DNA of 64,000 nucleotides from Fictibacillus enclensis (GTDB lineage: Bacteria > Bacillota > Bacilli > Bacillales > Fictibacillaceae): NCBI RefSeq assembly GCF_001457035.1, contig NZ_KQ758617.1, forward strand, positions 496,001-560,000, written 5' to 3'. The position numbers and the translations under genes are program-made. A model generated the notes under the pieces. It worked only from the letters and a program-made list of their open reading frames with translations. It was not told where the DNA came from and did not search any database. This document shows positions 54,975 through 63,433 of this stretch, piece after piece. The first letter of the stretch is position 1; each line of letters begins with the position of its first letter.

Positions 54975-55382
54975 TTGGTGATTTATGGTGTTGCGTTGCT
55001 GGCAATCTGTACATTGGTTGGTGCATTTGTGGGGGACCTGCTTGGAATCGTGCTGGGCGTTGAGTCCAATGTCGGCGGTGTCGGGGTAGGTATGCTTTTG
55101 CTCGTTCTCATCGTGGATGCGTTAAAGAAGAGAGGAAAGCTGGAGCTGAAATCTCAGGAAGGCTTGAACTTCTGGAGTTCGATGTACATTCCAATCGTTG
55201 TGGCGATGAGTGCCCAGCAGAATGTAGTGGCGGCGGTTAAGGGAGGGCCCCTTGCACTCATCGCCGGGGCAGGTGTGGTTGCAGTCAGTTTTCTGCTTGT
55301 ACCGATATTGAGTAAGATCGGCCAGAAGCAGAGGAGTACTGAACAAGTAACGCCAGAATACAGGGAGGAGCCGGTACGATGA
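54975..55382 (+). CDS. madL: MadL, malonate transporter small subunit
   Basis: About 135 residues with four membrane helices: VIYGVALLAICTLVGAFVGDLLG, then NVGGVGVGMLLLVLI, typical of MadL. It forms the malonate:Na+ symporter with MadM. The start is probably TTG 54975 (AGGAGG 8 bases upstream), giving MVIYGV after initiation; GTG 54978 is the alternative. Confidence 0.9.
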   Translation: MVIYGVALLAICTLVGAFVGDLLGIVLGVESNVGGVGVGMLLLVLIVDALKKRGKLELKSQEGLNFWSSMYIPIVVAMSAQQNVVAAVKGGPLALIAGAGVVAVSFLLVPILSKIGQKQRSTEQVTPEYREEPVR

Positions 55383-56143
55383 TAGATACCCTCGTTTCTG
55401 TTTTCAAGAACAATGGCCTCGTTCTCTCCTTTGCGTTGATCGGTGTTATCATGTATGTATCGTATTTTCTTTCTGCAAAGCTGACGAGAGGGCGCATCCA
55501 CGGATCGGCGATTGCCATCATTCTCGGGTTGTTTGTTGCCTATCTTGGAGGGCTCAACACAGGCGGTGAGAAGGGGCTGGCTGATATCGGCATCTTTGCT
55601 GGCATCGGTATTATGGGCGGCGGCATGCTCAGGGATTTTGCCATTGTGTCGACCGCGTTTGGTGCAAGCTTTGACGAGATTAAAAAGGCGGGAGTCGGGG
55701 GCGTGATCTCCTTATTTCTGGGCGTTATCGTTTCTTTCGTTTTCGGTGTCGTTATCGCGCTTGCATTCGGGTATACCGATGCGGTGAGTCTGACTACGAT
55801 TGGAGCTGGAACGGTCACCTATATCGTCGGACCGGTGACAGGCAGCGCGATTGGCGCCAGTTCAGAAGTGATGGCGCTATCCATCGCGGCCGGTCTCGTA
55901 AAATCGGTGTTCACCATGACGTTTACGCCGTTTATTGCTAAGTACATCGGGCTGAATAATCCGCAGTCGGCACTCGTGTTCGGCGGGCTGCTCGGAACCA
56001 CGAGCGGTGTGGCAGGCGGATTGGCTGCGACCGATCCGAAGCTCGTTCCGTACGGAGCGTTGACAGCTACCTTTTATACCGGCTTAGGCTGTCTGATCGT
56101 GCCTTCACTTTTCTTTATCGTCATGAAAGCTTTTTTTGCTTAA
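55379..56143 (+). CDS. madM: MadM, malonate transporter large subunit
   Basis: 254 residues with about eight membrane helices: SFALIGVIMYVSYFLSAKLTRGRIHGSAIAI, GGLNTGGEKGLADIG, and a C-terminal GLLGTTSGVAGGLAATDPKLVPYGALTAT with the MadM signature. It works with MadL to import malonate. The ATG overlaps the madL stop by 4 bases. Confidence 0.93.
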   Translation: MIDTLVSVFKNNGLVLSFALIGVIMYVSYFLSAKLTRGRIHGSAIAIILGLFVAYLGGLNTGGEKGLADIGIFAGIGIMGGGMLRDFAIVSTAFGASFDEIKKAGVGGVISLFLGVIVSFVFGVVIALAFGYTDAVSLTTIGAGTVTYIVGPVTGSAIGASSEVMALSIAAGLVKSVFTMTFTPFIAKYIGLNNPQSALVFGGLLGTTSGVAGGLAATDPKLVPYGALTATFYTGLGCLIVPSLFFIVMKAFFA

Positions 56144-56170
56144 AATTTTTAAAAGAACGGAGGGAATTCA

Positions 56171-57100
56171 GTGAGCATCGCGTTTCTTTTTCCCGGCCAG
56201 GGTTCACAGGTTCCGGGAATGCTTCACGAATTGCCCGATCACCCGGTGATCCATCAAACGATCGCAGAAGCGGGTGAGATCCTTGGGATGGATGTTCTTC
56301 GTCTTGATACCGAGGAAAAACTTCAATCCACGGTTTCCGTTCAGCTTTGCTTGCTGGTGGCGGAGGTGGCCGCGGCAAGAGTCCTCCTGGAGGAAGGCGT
56401 GAAGCCGGAGATGGCAGCGGGCCATTCGGTTGGTGCGTTTGCCGCTGCCGTCATTGCCGGTGCGATGGATTTTCCATCGGCACTGACTACAGTCAAACGC
56501 CGGGCGGAATTAATGGAAGCAGCCTATCCGGAAGGCTATGGCATGGGTGTCGTTACCGGGTTAAAGCAGGATAAGGTCTTAAAGCTGACAGGTGATGCGT
56601 TCAGTGAAGACCAGCCGGTTTTTCCGGCCAACCTGAATGCCGAAGATCAGGTCACACTGGCAGGGGACATGCGGTGCATTGAGTATGTCCTGGAGCGGGC
56701 CAAACAGGAAGGAGCACGAAAAGCGTTTCTTCTGCCGGTCAGTGTTCCTTCCCATTGTGAACTGCTTCATGAGGTGTCACAAGAGTTGGCGGGCGAGCTG
56801 TACAAGATTCCTTTTAAGAATCCGTCCATACCGTGCCTCAGCAATTCAACCGCACGCGCGCTCAGAAGGGGCGAGGACATCCGGCACGATTTAGCGGTCA
56901 GCATCGCCCGGTCGGTCAAGTGGCACGAAGCGACGCTGCTTATGAAGGAGATGGGAGCGACTCTGTTTCTGGAAATGCCTCCGGGCAGGGTGCTCACTGA
57001 TCTGGCGGGCGCCGCGCTTCCATCAGTCCGCTCCTTGTCGCTTTCGGAGAGCGGCATAAAGTCCGCTGTTTTATTAGGCAAAAGATATAGAAATGGTTGA
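56171..57100 (+). CDS. mdcH: MdcH, malonyl-CoA:ACP transacylase of malonate decarboxylase
   Basis: 309-residue acyltransferase. FLFPGQGSQVPGML and the catalytic Ser in AGHSVGAFAAAV are followed by the late His region SVPSHCELL. It loads malonate from malonyl-CoA onto the MdcC carrier to activate the enzyme. GTG start at 56171 with GGAGGG upstream. Confidence 0.92.
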   Translation: MSIAFLFPGQGSQVPGMLHELPDHPVIHQTIAEAGEILGMDVLRLDTEEKLQSTVSVQLCLLVAEVAAARVLLEEGVKPEMAAGHSVGAFAAAVIAGAMDFPSALTTVKRRAELMEAAYPEGYGMGVVTGLKQDKVLKLTGDAFSEDQPVFPANLNAEDQVTLAGDMRCIEYVLERAKQEGARKAFLLPVSVPSHCELLHEVSQELAGELYKIPFKNPSIPCLSNSTARALRRGEDIRHDLAVSIARSVKWHEATLLMKEMGATLFLEMPPGRVLTDLAGAALPSVRSLSLSESGIKSAVLLGKRYRNG

Positions 57101-57122
57101 TAGCAGGAAGGGAGAGAATCAT

Positions 57123-58775
57123 ATGATAAATGAAGCAACGGAAGAACGTTCATGGACGACGAGAAGGGATAAAAAAGCGAAAAAGATTTTACAAGTAAGT
57201 CAGCTGGCTGTAGATAAAATCCTTCCGTCGGAAAAAATGGTGGAAGCTCTTGAAATGCTGATCTCTCCGGGTGACCGGGTGGTGCTGGAGGGAGACAACC
57301 AGAAACAGGCGTCCTTTTTGTCGCACGTGCTGACCCAGGTGGATCCTCAAAAGGTCTACAAGCTGCATATGATCATGTCCAGTATATCCCGTCCGGAGCA
57401 TCTGGATATTTTTGAATACGGCATCGCCGAGAAAATTGATTTTGCTTATGCCGGTCCGCAAAGCCTCCGGGTTGCACAGATGCTGGAGGACCGCAAGCTG
57501 AAGATGGGTGAAATCCACACGTACCTGGAGCTGTTCGGCCGTTTGTTCATCGACCTCATTCCGAACGTTGCCCTGATCGCTGCAGATCAGGCGGACGTGT
57601 ATGGCAACCTTTACACAGGGGCCAACACGGAAGAGACACCAACGATTGTCGAAGCTACGGCCTTTAAGGACGGCATCGTCATCGCCCAGGTGAACGAACT
57701 GGTGGACGAGCTGCCGCGTGTGGATATCCCGGGTTCATGGATCGATTTTGTGGTGGTGGCTGACAAGCCGTATCAGCTGGAGCCGCTGTTCACCCGTGAT
57801 CCCCGTCATATTACCGATCTGCAGGTGTTGATGGCCATGATGACGATCCGCGGGGTGTATGAGCGGCATCAGGTTCAGTCCTTGAATCATGGGATCGGGT
57901 ACAATACGGCGGCGATTGAATTGTTGCTGCCAACGTATGGGGAGTCACTGGGATTAAAGGGGAAGATCTGCAAGCACTGGGCACTCAATCCGCATCCGAC
58001 GTTGATCCCGGCAATCGAGAGCGGCTGGGTGGAAAGCATCCATTGCTTCGGCGGAGAAGTCGGGATGGAACAGTATGTGGCAGCGCGTCCAGATGTCTTT
58101 TTTACCGGAAGAGATGGAAGTCTTCGCTCGAACCGCGCGATGTCCCAGGTGGCTGGGCAGTATGCGGTCGATCTGTTTGTCGGTTCCACTCTGCAGATGG
58201 ACCGGGACGGCAACTCTTCAACGGTTACGTCTGGAAGGCTCGCAGGCTTTGGCGGAGCACCGAACATGGGACATGACCCGCGGGGACGCCGGCATTCCAC
58301 ACCGGCATGGCTTGATATGAGAACGAGCAATGACGAACTTGCACGGGGAAGAAAGCTTGTCGTTCAGATGGTGGAAACCTTCCAAAAAGGAAATGAGCCG
58401 GTGTTCGTGGAATCGATGGATGCAGTGAAGGTGGGACTGGATGCGAATCTGGCGACCGCTCCGATGATGATCTATGGCGATGATGTGACCCACGTGGTGA
58501 CGGAAGAAGGGATCGCTTACCTCTATAAAAGCGACAGTGTGGAAGAACGGCGACAGGCGCTGTCAGCGGTGGCTGGCGTGACGCCGATCGGTCTGCAGCA
58601 TGACACGAAACAAACCGCGGCTTTACGGGAGAAGGGGCTTATAGCTTTCCCAGAAGATCTTGGTGTGAACCGGACAGAAGCCAAACGCTCTCTGCTTGCG
58701 GCAAAAAGTGTGGAAGAAATCGTCGACTGGTCCAAAGCGCTCTACAACCCGCCGGCAAGCTTCAGGAGCTGGTGA
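57123..58775 (+). CDS. mdcA: MdcA, malonate decarboxylase alpha subunit (acetyl-S-ACP:malonate ACP transferase)
   Basis: 550 residues, as in Klebsiella and Pseudomonas MdcA, with CoA-transferase folds. Recognisable parts: VVLEGDNQKQASFL, DLIPNVALIAADQADVYGNLYTGANTEETP, FGGAPNMGHDPRGRRHSTPAW. It exchanges acetyl for malonyl on the carrier protein. ATG 57123 follows AAGGGAG; a GTG or ATG further up overlaps mdcH and is less likely. Confidence 0.95.
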   Translation: MINEATEERSWTTRRDKKAKKILQVSQLAVDKILPSEKMVEALEMLISPGDRVVLEGDNQKQASFLSHVLTQVDPQKVYKLHMIMSSISRPEHLDIFEYGIAEKIDFAYAGPQSLRVAQMLEDRKLKMGEIHTYLELFGRLFIDLIPNVALIAADQADVYGNLYTGANTEETPTIVEATAFKDGIVIAQVNELVDELPRVDIPGSWIDFVVVADKPYQLEPLFTRDPRHITDLQVLMAMMTIRGVYERHQVQSLNHGIGYNTAAIELLLPTYGESLGLKGKICKHWALNPHPTLIPAIESGWVESIHCFGGEVGMEQYVAARPDVFFTGRDGSLRSNRAMSQVAGQYAVDLFVGSTLQMDRDGNSSTVTSGRLAGFGGAPNMGHDPRGRRHSTPAWLDMRTSNDELARGRKLVVQMVETFQKGNEPVFVESMDAVKVGLDANLATAPMMIYGDDVTHVVTEEGIAYLYKSDSVEERRQALSAVAGVTPIGLQHDTKQTAALREKGLIAFPEDLGVNRTEAKRSLLAAKSVEEIVDWSKALYNPPASFRSW

Positions 58776-59647
58776 TGGATCAAAAGACCGTGGTGGCAGA
58801 AACCCTGGCAGAACTGGCAGTTCAGGCTTTATTGGATGAAGTGAACCTCACGCCAAAGCCGGGACTTGTTGATCAGGAGAACAACGGCGCACATTATGAT
58901 CTGACACTGAAGTTGATGCACCGGTCGGCGGAGAGCTTGAGACCTGTTTTTGCTGAAATTGCGGAAGCTTCTTATGAGAGGGTACCGAGCCAGGAGTTGC
59001 GTGAAGAGATCGCAGCGATTGGAAGAAATGGTGAGCTGGTGATGCTAGGTATTACCGGTGGCGTCAACACCCACAAAGGGGCGATTTGGTCCTTGGGATT
59101 GCTGGTTTCAGCGGCTGCTAGTGATGCTGAATTGTTCGACCCAGTGCAGGTGGCAGAGCGGGCAGGCAGAATCGCCCGTTTTCCAGACCGCTATTGTCCT
59201 GTCGCATCCACCAACGGCTCAAAGGTGAAAGCCGCCTATCAAGTGCCGGGAGCGAAAGGTGAAGCTCAGCTCAATTTTCCGCATTTGTGCAAAGTGGGTT
59301 TGCCATTTTTACAAAACGCACGAGAAAAAGGAATTTCGGAAACCAACGCCAGGCTAGATACACTTTTGGCGATCATGAGTGAACTGGATGATACTTGCAT
59401 CCTGCACCGGGGCGGAATGAAGGCACTACAAGCGGTCAAAAAAGGTGCCAGTGATGTATTGGATAACGGGGGCACATCGAAAACCGCAGGACGTCTGGCA
59501 CTATTCGGACTGGATGAAACGATGATGGAGTTATTTATTTCCCCGGGAGGCAGTGCTGATCTGCTGGCCGCGGTGTTGTTTTTGGATGCCTTGCAAAAAG
59601 AGAGAAGCTTAAAAGGAGGAGTGGCAGTTGGAAACGTTACATTTTGA
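58775..59647 (+). CDS. mdcB: MdcB, triphosphoribosyl-dephospho-CoA synthase
   Basis: 290 residues of the CitG/MdcB family: VQALLDEVNLTPKPGLVDQENNGAH, ITGGVNTHKGAIWSLGLL and DTCILHRGGMKALQ. It makes the prosthetic-group precursor from dephospho-CoA and ATP. AGGAG sits 6 bases before ATG 58775, which overlaps the mdcA stop. Confidence 0.93.
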   Translation: MDQKTVVAETLAELAVQALLDEVNLTPKPGLVDQENNGAHYDLTLKLMHRSAESLRPVFAEIAEASYERVPSQELREEIAAIGRNGELVMLGITGGVNTHKGAIWSLGLLVSAAASDAELFDPVQVAERAGRIARFPDRYCPVASTNGSKVKAAYQVPGAKGEAQLNFPHLCKVGLPFLQNAREKGISETNARLDTLLAIMSELDDTCILHRGGMKALQAVKKGASDVLDNGGTSKTAGRLALFGLDETMMELFISPGGSADLLAAVLFLDALQKERSLKGGVAVGNVTF

Positions 59648-59933
59648 ATATGACGCAAAGGAAGAATGCCACAAACGGGCGCATGTTGGTGTGGTAGCAT
59701 CAGGTGACCTGGAAGTGCTGCTGGAGCCGTCATCCGATCAAAAAGCGAGCGTGACCATTCGGACAGGCAGTGACGGGTTTGGAGATACATGGGATAAGGT
59801 ACTGGAACGCTTTTTTGCATCCCATCCGGTAGCGGCAAACATTGAGATCAATGACTTTGGCGCGACACCAGGCGTAGTATCGATCCGTCTGGCACAGGCA
59901 TTGGAGGTGAGCCGTAACCATGAACCAGCTTAA
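59628..59933 (+). CDS. mdcC: MdcC, malonate decarboxylase acyl carrier protein
   Basis: 101 residues with a TTG start (GGAGG 8 bases upstream, overlapping mdcB by 20 bases). VASGDLEVLLEP contains Ser25, the residue number to which the 2-(5-triphosphoribosyl)-3-dephospho-CoA group is attached in Klebsiella MdcC. The C-terminal INDFGATPGVVSIRLAQALE also matches the family. It carries acetyl and malonyl thioesters. Confidence 0.93.
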   Translation: METLHFEYDAKEECHKRAHVGVVASGDLEVLLEPSSDQKASVTIRTGSDGFGDTWDKVLERFFASHPVAANIEINDFGATPGVVSIRLAQALEVSRNHEPA

Positions 59934-61605
59934 ACTGAGTTTGGCCGAACTGAATGCAAGAGAGCGGGTACAGGCTTTGCTTGATGAAGGTACGTTACAT
60001 GAGCTGCTTGATCCGTTTCAGCGAATGAAATCGCCTCACCTTGAGCCACAGGGAATCATCCCGCAAAATGATGACGGGGTCGTCATTGCCCAGGGAGAGA
60101 TCGATGGCAAACGAACGCTTGTGATTTCTATAGAAGGCGCGTTTCAAGGCGGGGGAATTGGAGAAGTCTCCGGAAGCAAGATTGCCGGTGCGCTGGAGCT
60201 CGCCATAAAAGATAACCAGGAAGGTCACACCATTTATCCGATCATCCTCTTTGATACCGGTGGCGTCCGGCTTCAGGAAGCGAACTACGGCCTGATGTCC
60301 ATCGCGGAAATTGGTTCCGCTATCGTGGAACTGCGTGACTCGGTCCCTGTAATTGGAGTGATTCCTGGAAAAGTCGGCTGCTTTGGCGGGATGTCCATCA
60401 CAGCAGGCCTTTGCTCAAAGCTTATCATGACGCGTGAAGGTCGTCTGGGCTTGAACGGGCCTGAAGTGATCGAGCAGGAAGCAGGACTTGAGGAATTCGA
60501 TTCCACTGACCGGCCGCTGATCTGGGGAACAATCGGCGGGGAACAGCGCGTCGCCACCGGGTTTGCCGACATGCTGGCAGACGATGATGTAGAGATCATA
60601 AAAGAAGGTATCGTTTCCTTTATGCAGCCAACAGAAGATGAGCCACGAAGTGCACAGGTGGAAAAGTATCTTTCTCTCATCAAAAGCGTGGATCCGACAG
60701 CAGAATGGAGCCCGGCAAGTGCCAGGGAAATCATCAATCAGCAAGGTTCCGGATCACCAGCGTTTGAGCCTGCACCTTCAACTTCTAAAGAAGAAAAACA
60801 GAGCAGGGGACGAACATGGTTTCAAGCGTTAACAGGAGATCCGCATTCTTTAAGCGAGGATGTTCGATCTGTTTTATGTGCAGATGCGAAGCTCGGAGAT
60901 GAAACAGCGCGGTTCCTTTCGATAGTGCCGGATGTTCACCACGGTTTTCCCCGGGTTCGTCATGGGGAAGTCGGTCTTCTTGAAGGCTGGAGCATCGCTC
61001 GTTATGTTCGGGAATCAATGGAAGCCGATCAAGGCGGGACTCCTCGTCCGATTGTGGCTATCATTGATGTTCCAAGCCAGGCATACGGACATAAAGAAGA
61101 GCTTTTTGCGATCCATCAGGCGTGTGCGGCTGCAGTCAATGCGTATGCATCGGCAAGGCTGAATGGCCACCCGGTCATTGCCCTGATCGTCGGAAATGCA
61201 ATTTCCGGGGCTTTCTTGTCCCACGGCTTCCAGGCGAACCGCATTTTGGCCCTCGATGATGTTGGAGTGAATGTGCATGCCATGTCCAAGCAATCTGCTG
61301 CACGAGTTACACGCCGGACGATTGAGGAACTGGAAGAAGCCACGAATAAAGTACCGGCCATGGCCTATGACATCAATTCCTTCAACAGCCTTGGAGTGCT
61401 CTCTTCACTGATCAGCGGAATCGATGCTGACTCACCTTCACAAGAAGAAGTGGAAGCCGTTCGAAAGAAACTCGTGGAAACGGTGGAAAACATTAGAGAA
61501 GGCGGACCAGATCTAAAGAACCGGCTAACCTCGGAAAATGCAGTAAATGGTGGGAGAAAAGCTTCAATCAAAGTGAGAAAAAAGCTGGCGGAACAATGGA
61601 AATAA
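59920..61605 (+). CDS. mdcDE: MdcD-MdcE fusion, malonate decarboxylase beta and gamma subunits
   Basis: 561 residues. The MdcD-like beta half (about 1-272) has EGAFQGGGIGEVSGSKIAGALELA and GVIPGKVGCFGGMSITAGL. A low-complexity linker (about 275-297, Ser/Pro/Glu/Lys) is followed by the MdcE-like gamma half (about 298-561) with AIIDVPSQAYGHKEEL and LIVGNAISGAFLSHGFQANRILAL. Both halves are crotonase/carboxyltransferase folds and together decarboxylate malonyl-S-ACP. In Klebsiella and Pseudomonas these are separate genes. No stop or frameshift lies at the junction, so the fusion is real in this sequence. Confidence 0.93.
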   Translation: MNQLKLSLAELNARERVQALLDEGTLHELLDPFQRMKSPHLEPQGIIPQNDDGVVIAQGEIDGKRTLVISIEGAFQGGGIGEVSGSKIAGALELAIKDNQEGHTIYPIILFDTGGVRLQEANYGLMSIAEIGSAIVELRDSVPVIGVIPGKVGCFGGMSITAGLCSKLIMTREGRLGLNGPEVIEQEAGLEEFDSTDRPLIWGTIGGEQRVATGFADMLADDDVEIIKEGIVSFMQPTEDEPRSAQVEKYLSLIKSVDPTAEWSPASAREIINQQGSGSPAFEPAPSTSKEEKQSRGRTWFQALTGDPHSLSEDVRSVLCADAKLGDETARFLSIVPDVHHGFPRVRHGEVGLLEGWSIARYVRESMEADQGGTPRPIVAIIDVPSQAYGHKEELFAIHQACAAAVNAYASARLNGHPVIALIVGNAISGAFLSHGFQANRILALDDVGVNVHAMSKQSAARVTRRTIEELEEATNKVPAMAYDINSFNSLGVLSSLISGIDADSPSQEEVEAVRKKLVETVENIREGGPDLKNRLTSENAVNGGRKASIKVRKKLAEQWK

Positions 61606-62222
61606 GAACGCACGACATCATTCGCGTTGACGACATTTCAAAACTGGTCTGTTTGACCGAGGTGCCGGAGTGGGTGACCGGGGAACTCACCGATAAACCA
61701 TTTGTTGTGGTCCGACGGGCTGCGGGACTCGAAGGCAGGGTACCGGTTGGCATCAGGGGAGAGACGCGCAACCAGCGGTTCGGCTGTTTTTTACCAGAGG
61801 AAGAATGTTCCATCGTGATTTCACCGGAACAGCTGACAAAGGAGAAGCCATGGAAACAGACCGATCGAAGACTTTCGATTGTGGCGATCGAGGTGCTTGA
61901 TCGGGTGGACGAGTTAATGACGTCAGAAGAGATGATCTGGGGACCGACCGGGAGTGTTGGGTTTGAGCTTGCCTCCGGACTCGATACTGCCCATGCTGGC
62001 AGTGATCTGGATCTCGTTATTCGTAGTGACCAACCGCTGCCGATGGACAAGGCAAAAAGGCTGGTTCAGGAACTCAGCCAATTTCCCGTGCATATTGATG
62101 TTCAATTGGAAACGGGAAAGGGCGCCTGCTCGCTGGCTGAATACTCCCGAGGACAGGATTCCCTGCTTCTGAAAACGGTGAACGGTCCGATGCTCGTAAA
62201 GGATCCGTGGAGTGAACACTAA
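61596..62222 (+). CDS. mdcG: MdcG, phosphoribosyl-dephospho-CoA transferase
   Basis: 208 residues with the nucleotidyltransferase-type EMIWGPTGSVGFELASG...GSDLDLVIRSDQPLP; the Asp pair in SDLDL is the metal site. VDELMTSEEM and VRRAAGLEGRVPVGIRG match MdcG. It attaches the prosthetic group to MdcC Ser25, yielding holo-ACP. It overlaps the mdcDE stop by 10 bases and is the last operon gene. Confidence 0.92.
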   Translation: MEIRTHDIIRVDDISKLVCLTEVPEWVTGELTDKPFVVVRRAAGLEGRVPVGIRGETRNQRFGCFLPEEECSIVISPEQLTKEKPWKQTDRRLSIVAIEVLDRVDELMTSEEMIWGPTGSVGFELASGLDTAHAGSDLDLVIRSDQPLPMDKAKRLVQELSQFPVHIDVQLETGKGACSLAEYSRGQDSLLLKTVNGPMLVKDPWSEH

Positions 62223-62258
62223 AAACAGGCTGCGACCTGAGTCGCAGCCTGTTTCTGT
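62223..62258 (+). terminator. Terminator of the malonate operon
   Basis: AAACAGGCTGCGAC-ctga-GTCGCAGCCTGTTT, a perfect 14-bp stem, then CTGTTTTC. Confidence 0.88.
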
Positions 62259-62266
62259 TTTCTTTA

Positions 62267-62392
62267 TTACTTATTACTTTGATCAGCCTTTGCGGCCTTC
62301 TTAAACGCTTTTTTGTAGAGAACCTCTTGTGTACTGAATAAACCATTATTTTTGTCGGTAAAATCGCGATAAAGCTGATTCTTAGCCTTCAT
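62267..62392 (-). CDS. Small YfhE-like protein, 41 residues
   Basis: Too short for usual gene finders, but AAGGGAG sits 7 bases before ATG 62392. The sequence contains DKNNGLFSTQEVLYKKAFKKA, resembling the small, Lys-rich YfhE family of Bacillus (assignment from pattern memory). Highly basic, soluble. Function unknown. It shares the bidirectional terminator region with mdcG. Confidence 0.6.
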   Translation of the reverse strand: MKAKNQLYRDFTDKNNGLFSTQEVLYKKAFKKAAKADQSNK

Positions 62393-62478
62393 TTCAGTTC
62401 TCCCTTCATCATTGATGTCTTATAGTATTTTAATTCTCTGCATCAAAAGAAGAAAACGTCACTGGCCAAGCCGCTTGC

Positions 62479-62946
62479 TTAAAAAAGATAAGAATACGTT
62501 GGGTCTCCATAAGTAAGGGTGCCGTCGTCCCTAAAACCGAACTTTTTATAAAAGGATTGTGCTGACAGGTTCTCTGTATGGACCGTCAGGCGCAGACGGT
62601 GGGCAGAGGGATGCTGCTGTTTCAGTTTTTTAACCACTTCATTTAAGGCTTGAGCACCAAAGCCGCTTCGCTGGAACCTTTTATCGATAAAAAAGTGAAA
62701 GATCCAATAATCGTCCTGACTTTCGGGCGTATAATGAAGGTTCAAGAATCCTACTAACTCGTCGCCGTTATAGATGCCATAGGGCTCAACCACCCGGTTC
62801 TCTGGCCGTATGTAGGCTTTCGCGAGCGCCATGGCAACCGGCGGAGTAGCCGATGATACAAACCTTGCCTGATCGGGATGGACAGACAGCTCCAGGGCTT
62901 CGCGGTAGTTTTCTGCGTTAATTTCGATAAGCTGAATCAAAGACAT
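62479..62946 (-). CDS. GNAT acetyltransferase (diamine/spermidine-type)
   Basis: 155 residues: ENYREALELSVHPDQARFVS, VVEPYGIYNGDELVGFLNLHY, acetyl-CoA motif FQRSGFGAQALNEVV and the closing TENLSAQSFYKKFGF. Close in pattern to BltD/PaiA/SpeG-like N-acetyltransferases. The substrate is unproven. AAGGAGG precedes ATG 62946, 9 bases after the VOC gene, so probably co-transcribed with it. Confidence 0.87.
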   Translation of the reverse strand: MSLIQLIEINAENYREALELSVHPDQARFVSSATPPVAMALAKAYIRPENRVVEPYGIYNGDELVGFLNLHYTPESQDDYWIFHFFIDKRFQRSGFGAQALNEVVKKLKQQHPSAHRLRLTVHTENLSAQSFYKKFGFRDDGTLTYGDPTYSYLF

Positions 62947-62955
62947 AAATCCTCC

Positions 62956-63309
62956 TTAGCATTTACAAACCATCAGGCAGTTGCCGTCCGGGTCCTGAAA
63001 ATTAAAATAATGCCCATGCTGGATCTCGGTTAATCCATCTACGTTCTTGTTTAACATATAGGCATGGGCTTCTTCAATGTGATGAGTATTGAAATGGAAC
63101 AACGGTGTTTTTGCGATGAGATCCGGCGAATAAATCTTGCTGTCCAGTACTATTCCCGAACCTTTCATCGGAAGAACATAAATATGGCCAAACTGTACTT
63201 CATCATCTGCCGGCACACCCAATAGATCGCAGTACCAATCGCGTGCCCGTTCGATGTTGCTTACAGGAATAAAAACCGTTCCAATTTCGTTTAATACAGG
63301 GCTGTTCAT
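62956..63309 (-). CDS. VOC family (glyoxalase/bleomycin resistance-like) protein
   Basis: 117 residues of VOC fold: NEIGTVFIPVSNIERARDWYCDLLG at the start, EEAHAYMLNKNVD in the middle, and HYFNFQDPDGNCLMVCK at the end with the metal Glu position replaced by Val/Cys context. Role unknown. Start ATG 63309 with GGAGG 7 bases upstream. First gene of a two-gene unit with the GNAT gene. Confidence 0.85.
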   Translation of the reverse strand: MNSPVLNEIGTVFIPVSNIERARDWYCDLLGVPADDEVQFGHIYVLPMKGSGIVLDSKIYSPDLIAKTPLFHFNTHHIEEAHAYMLNKNVDGLTEIQHGHYFNFQDPDGNCLMVCKC

Positions 63310-63433
63310 ATAAAATCCTCCTGACTTGGTAGCTTCCAATCTATTACATTCCTCATTTCGTCCGGTAATCCTCCTGCAGGTTATTATATAATCGAAGTAT
63401 CATCATTTAACAAAGAATACGAAGGAGCTGCAT

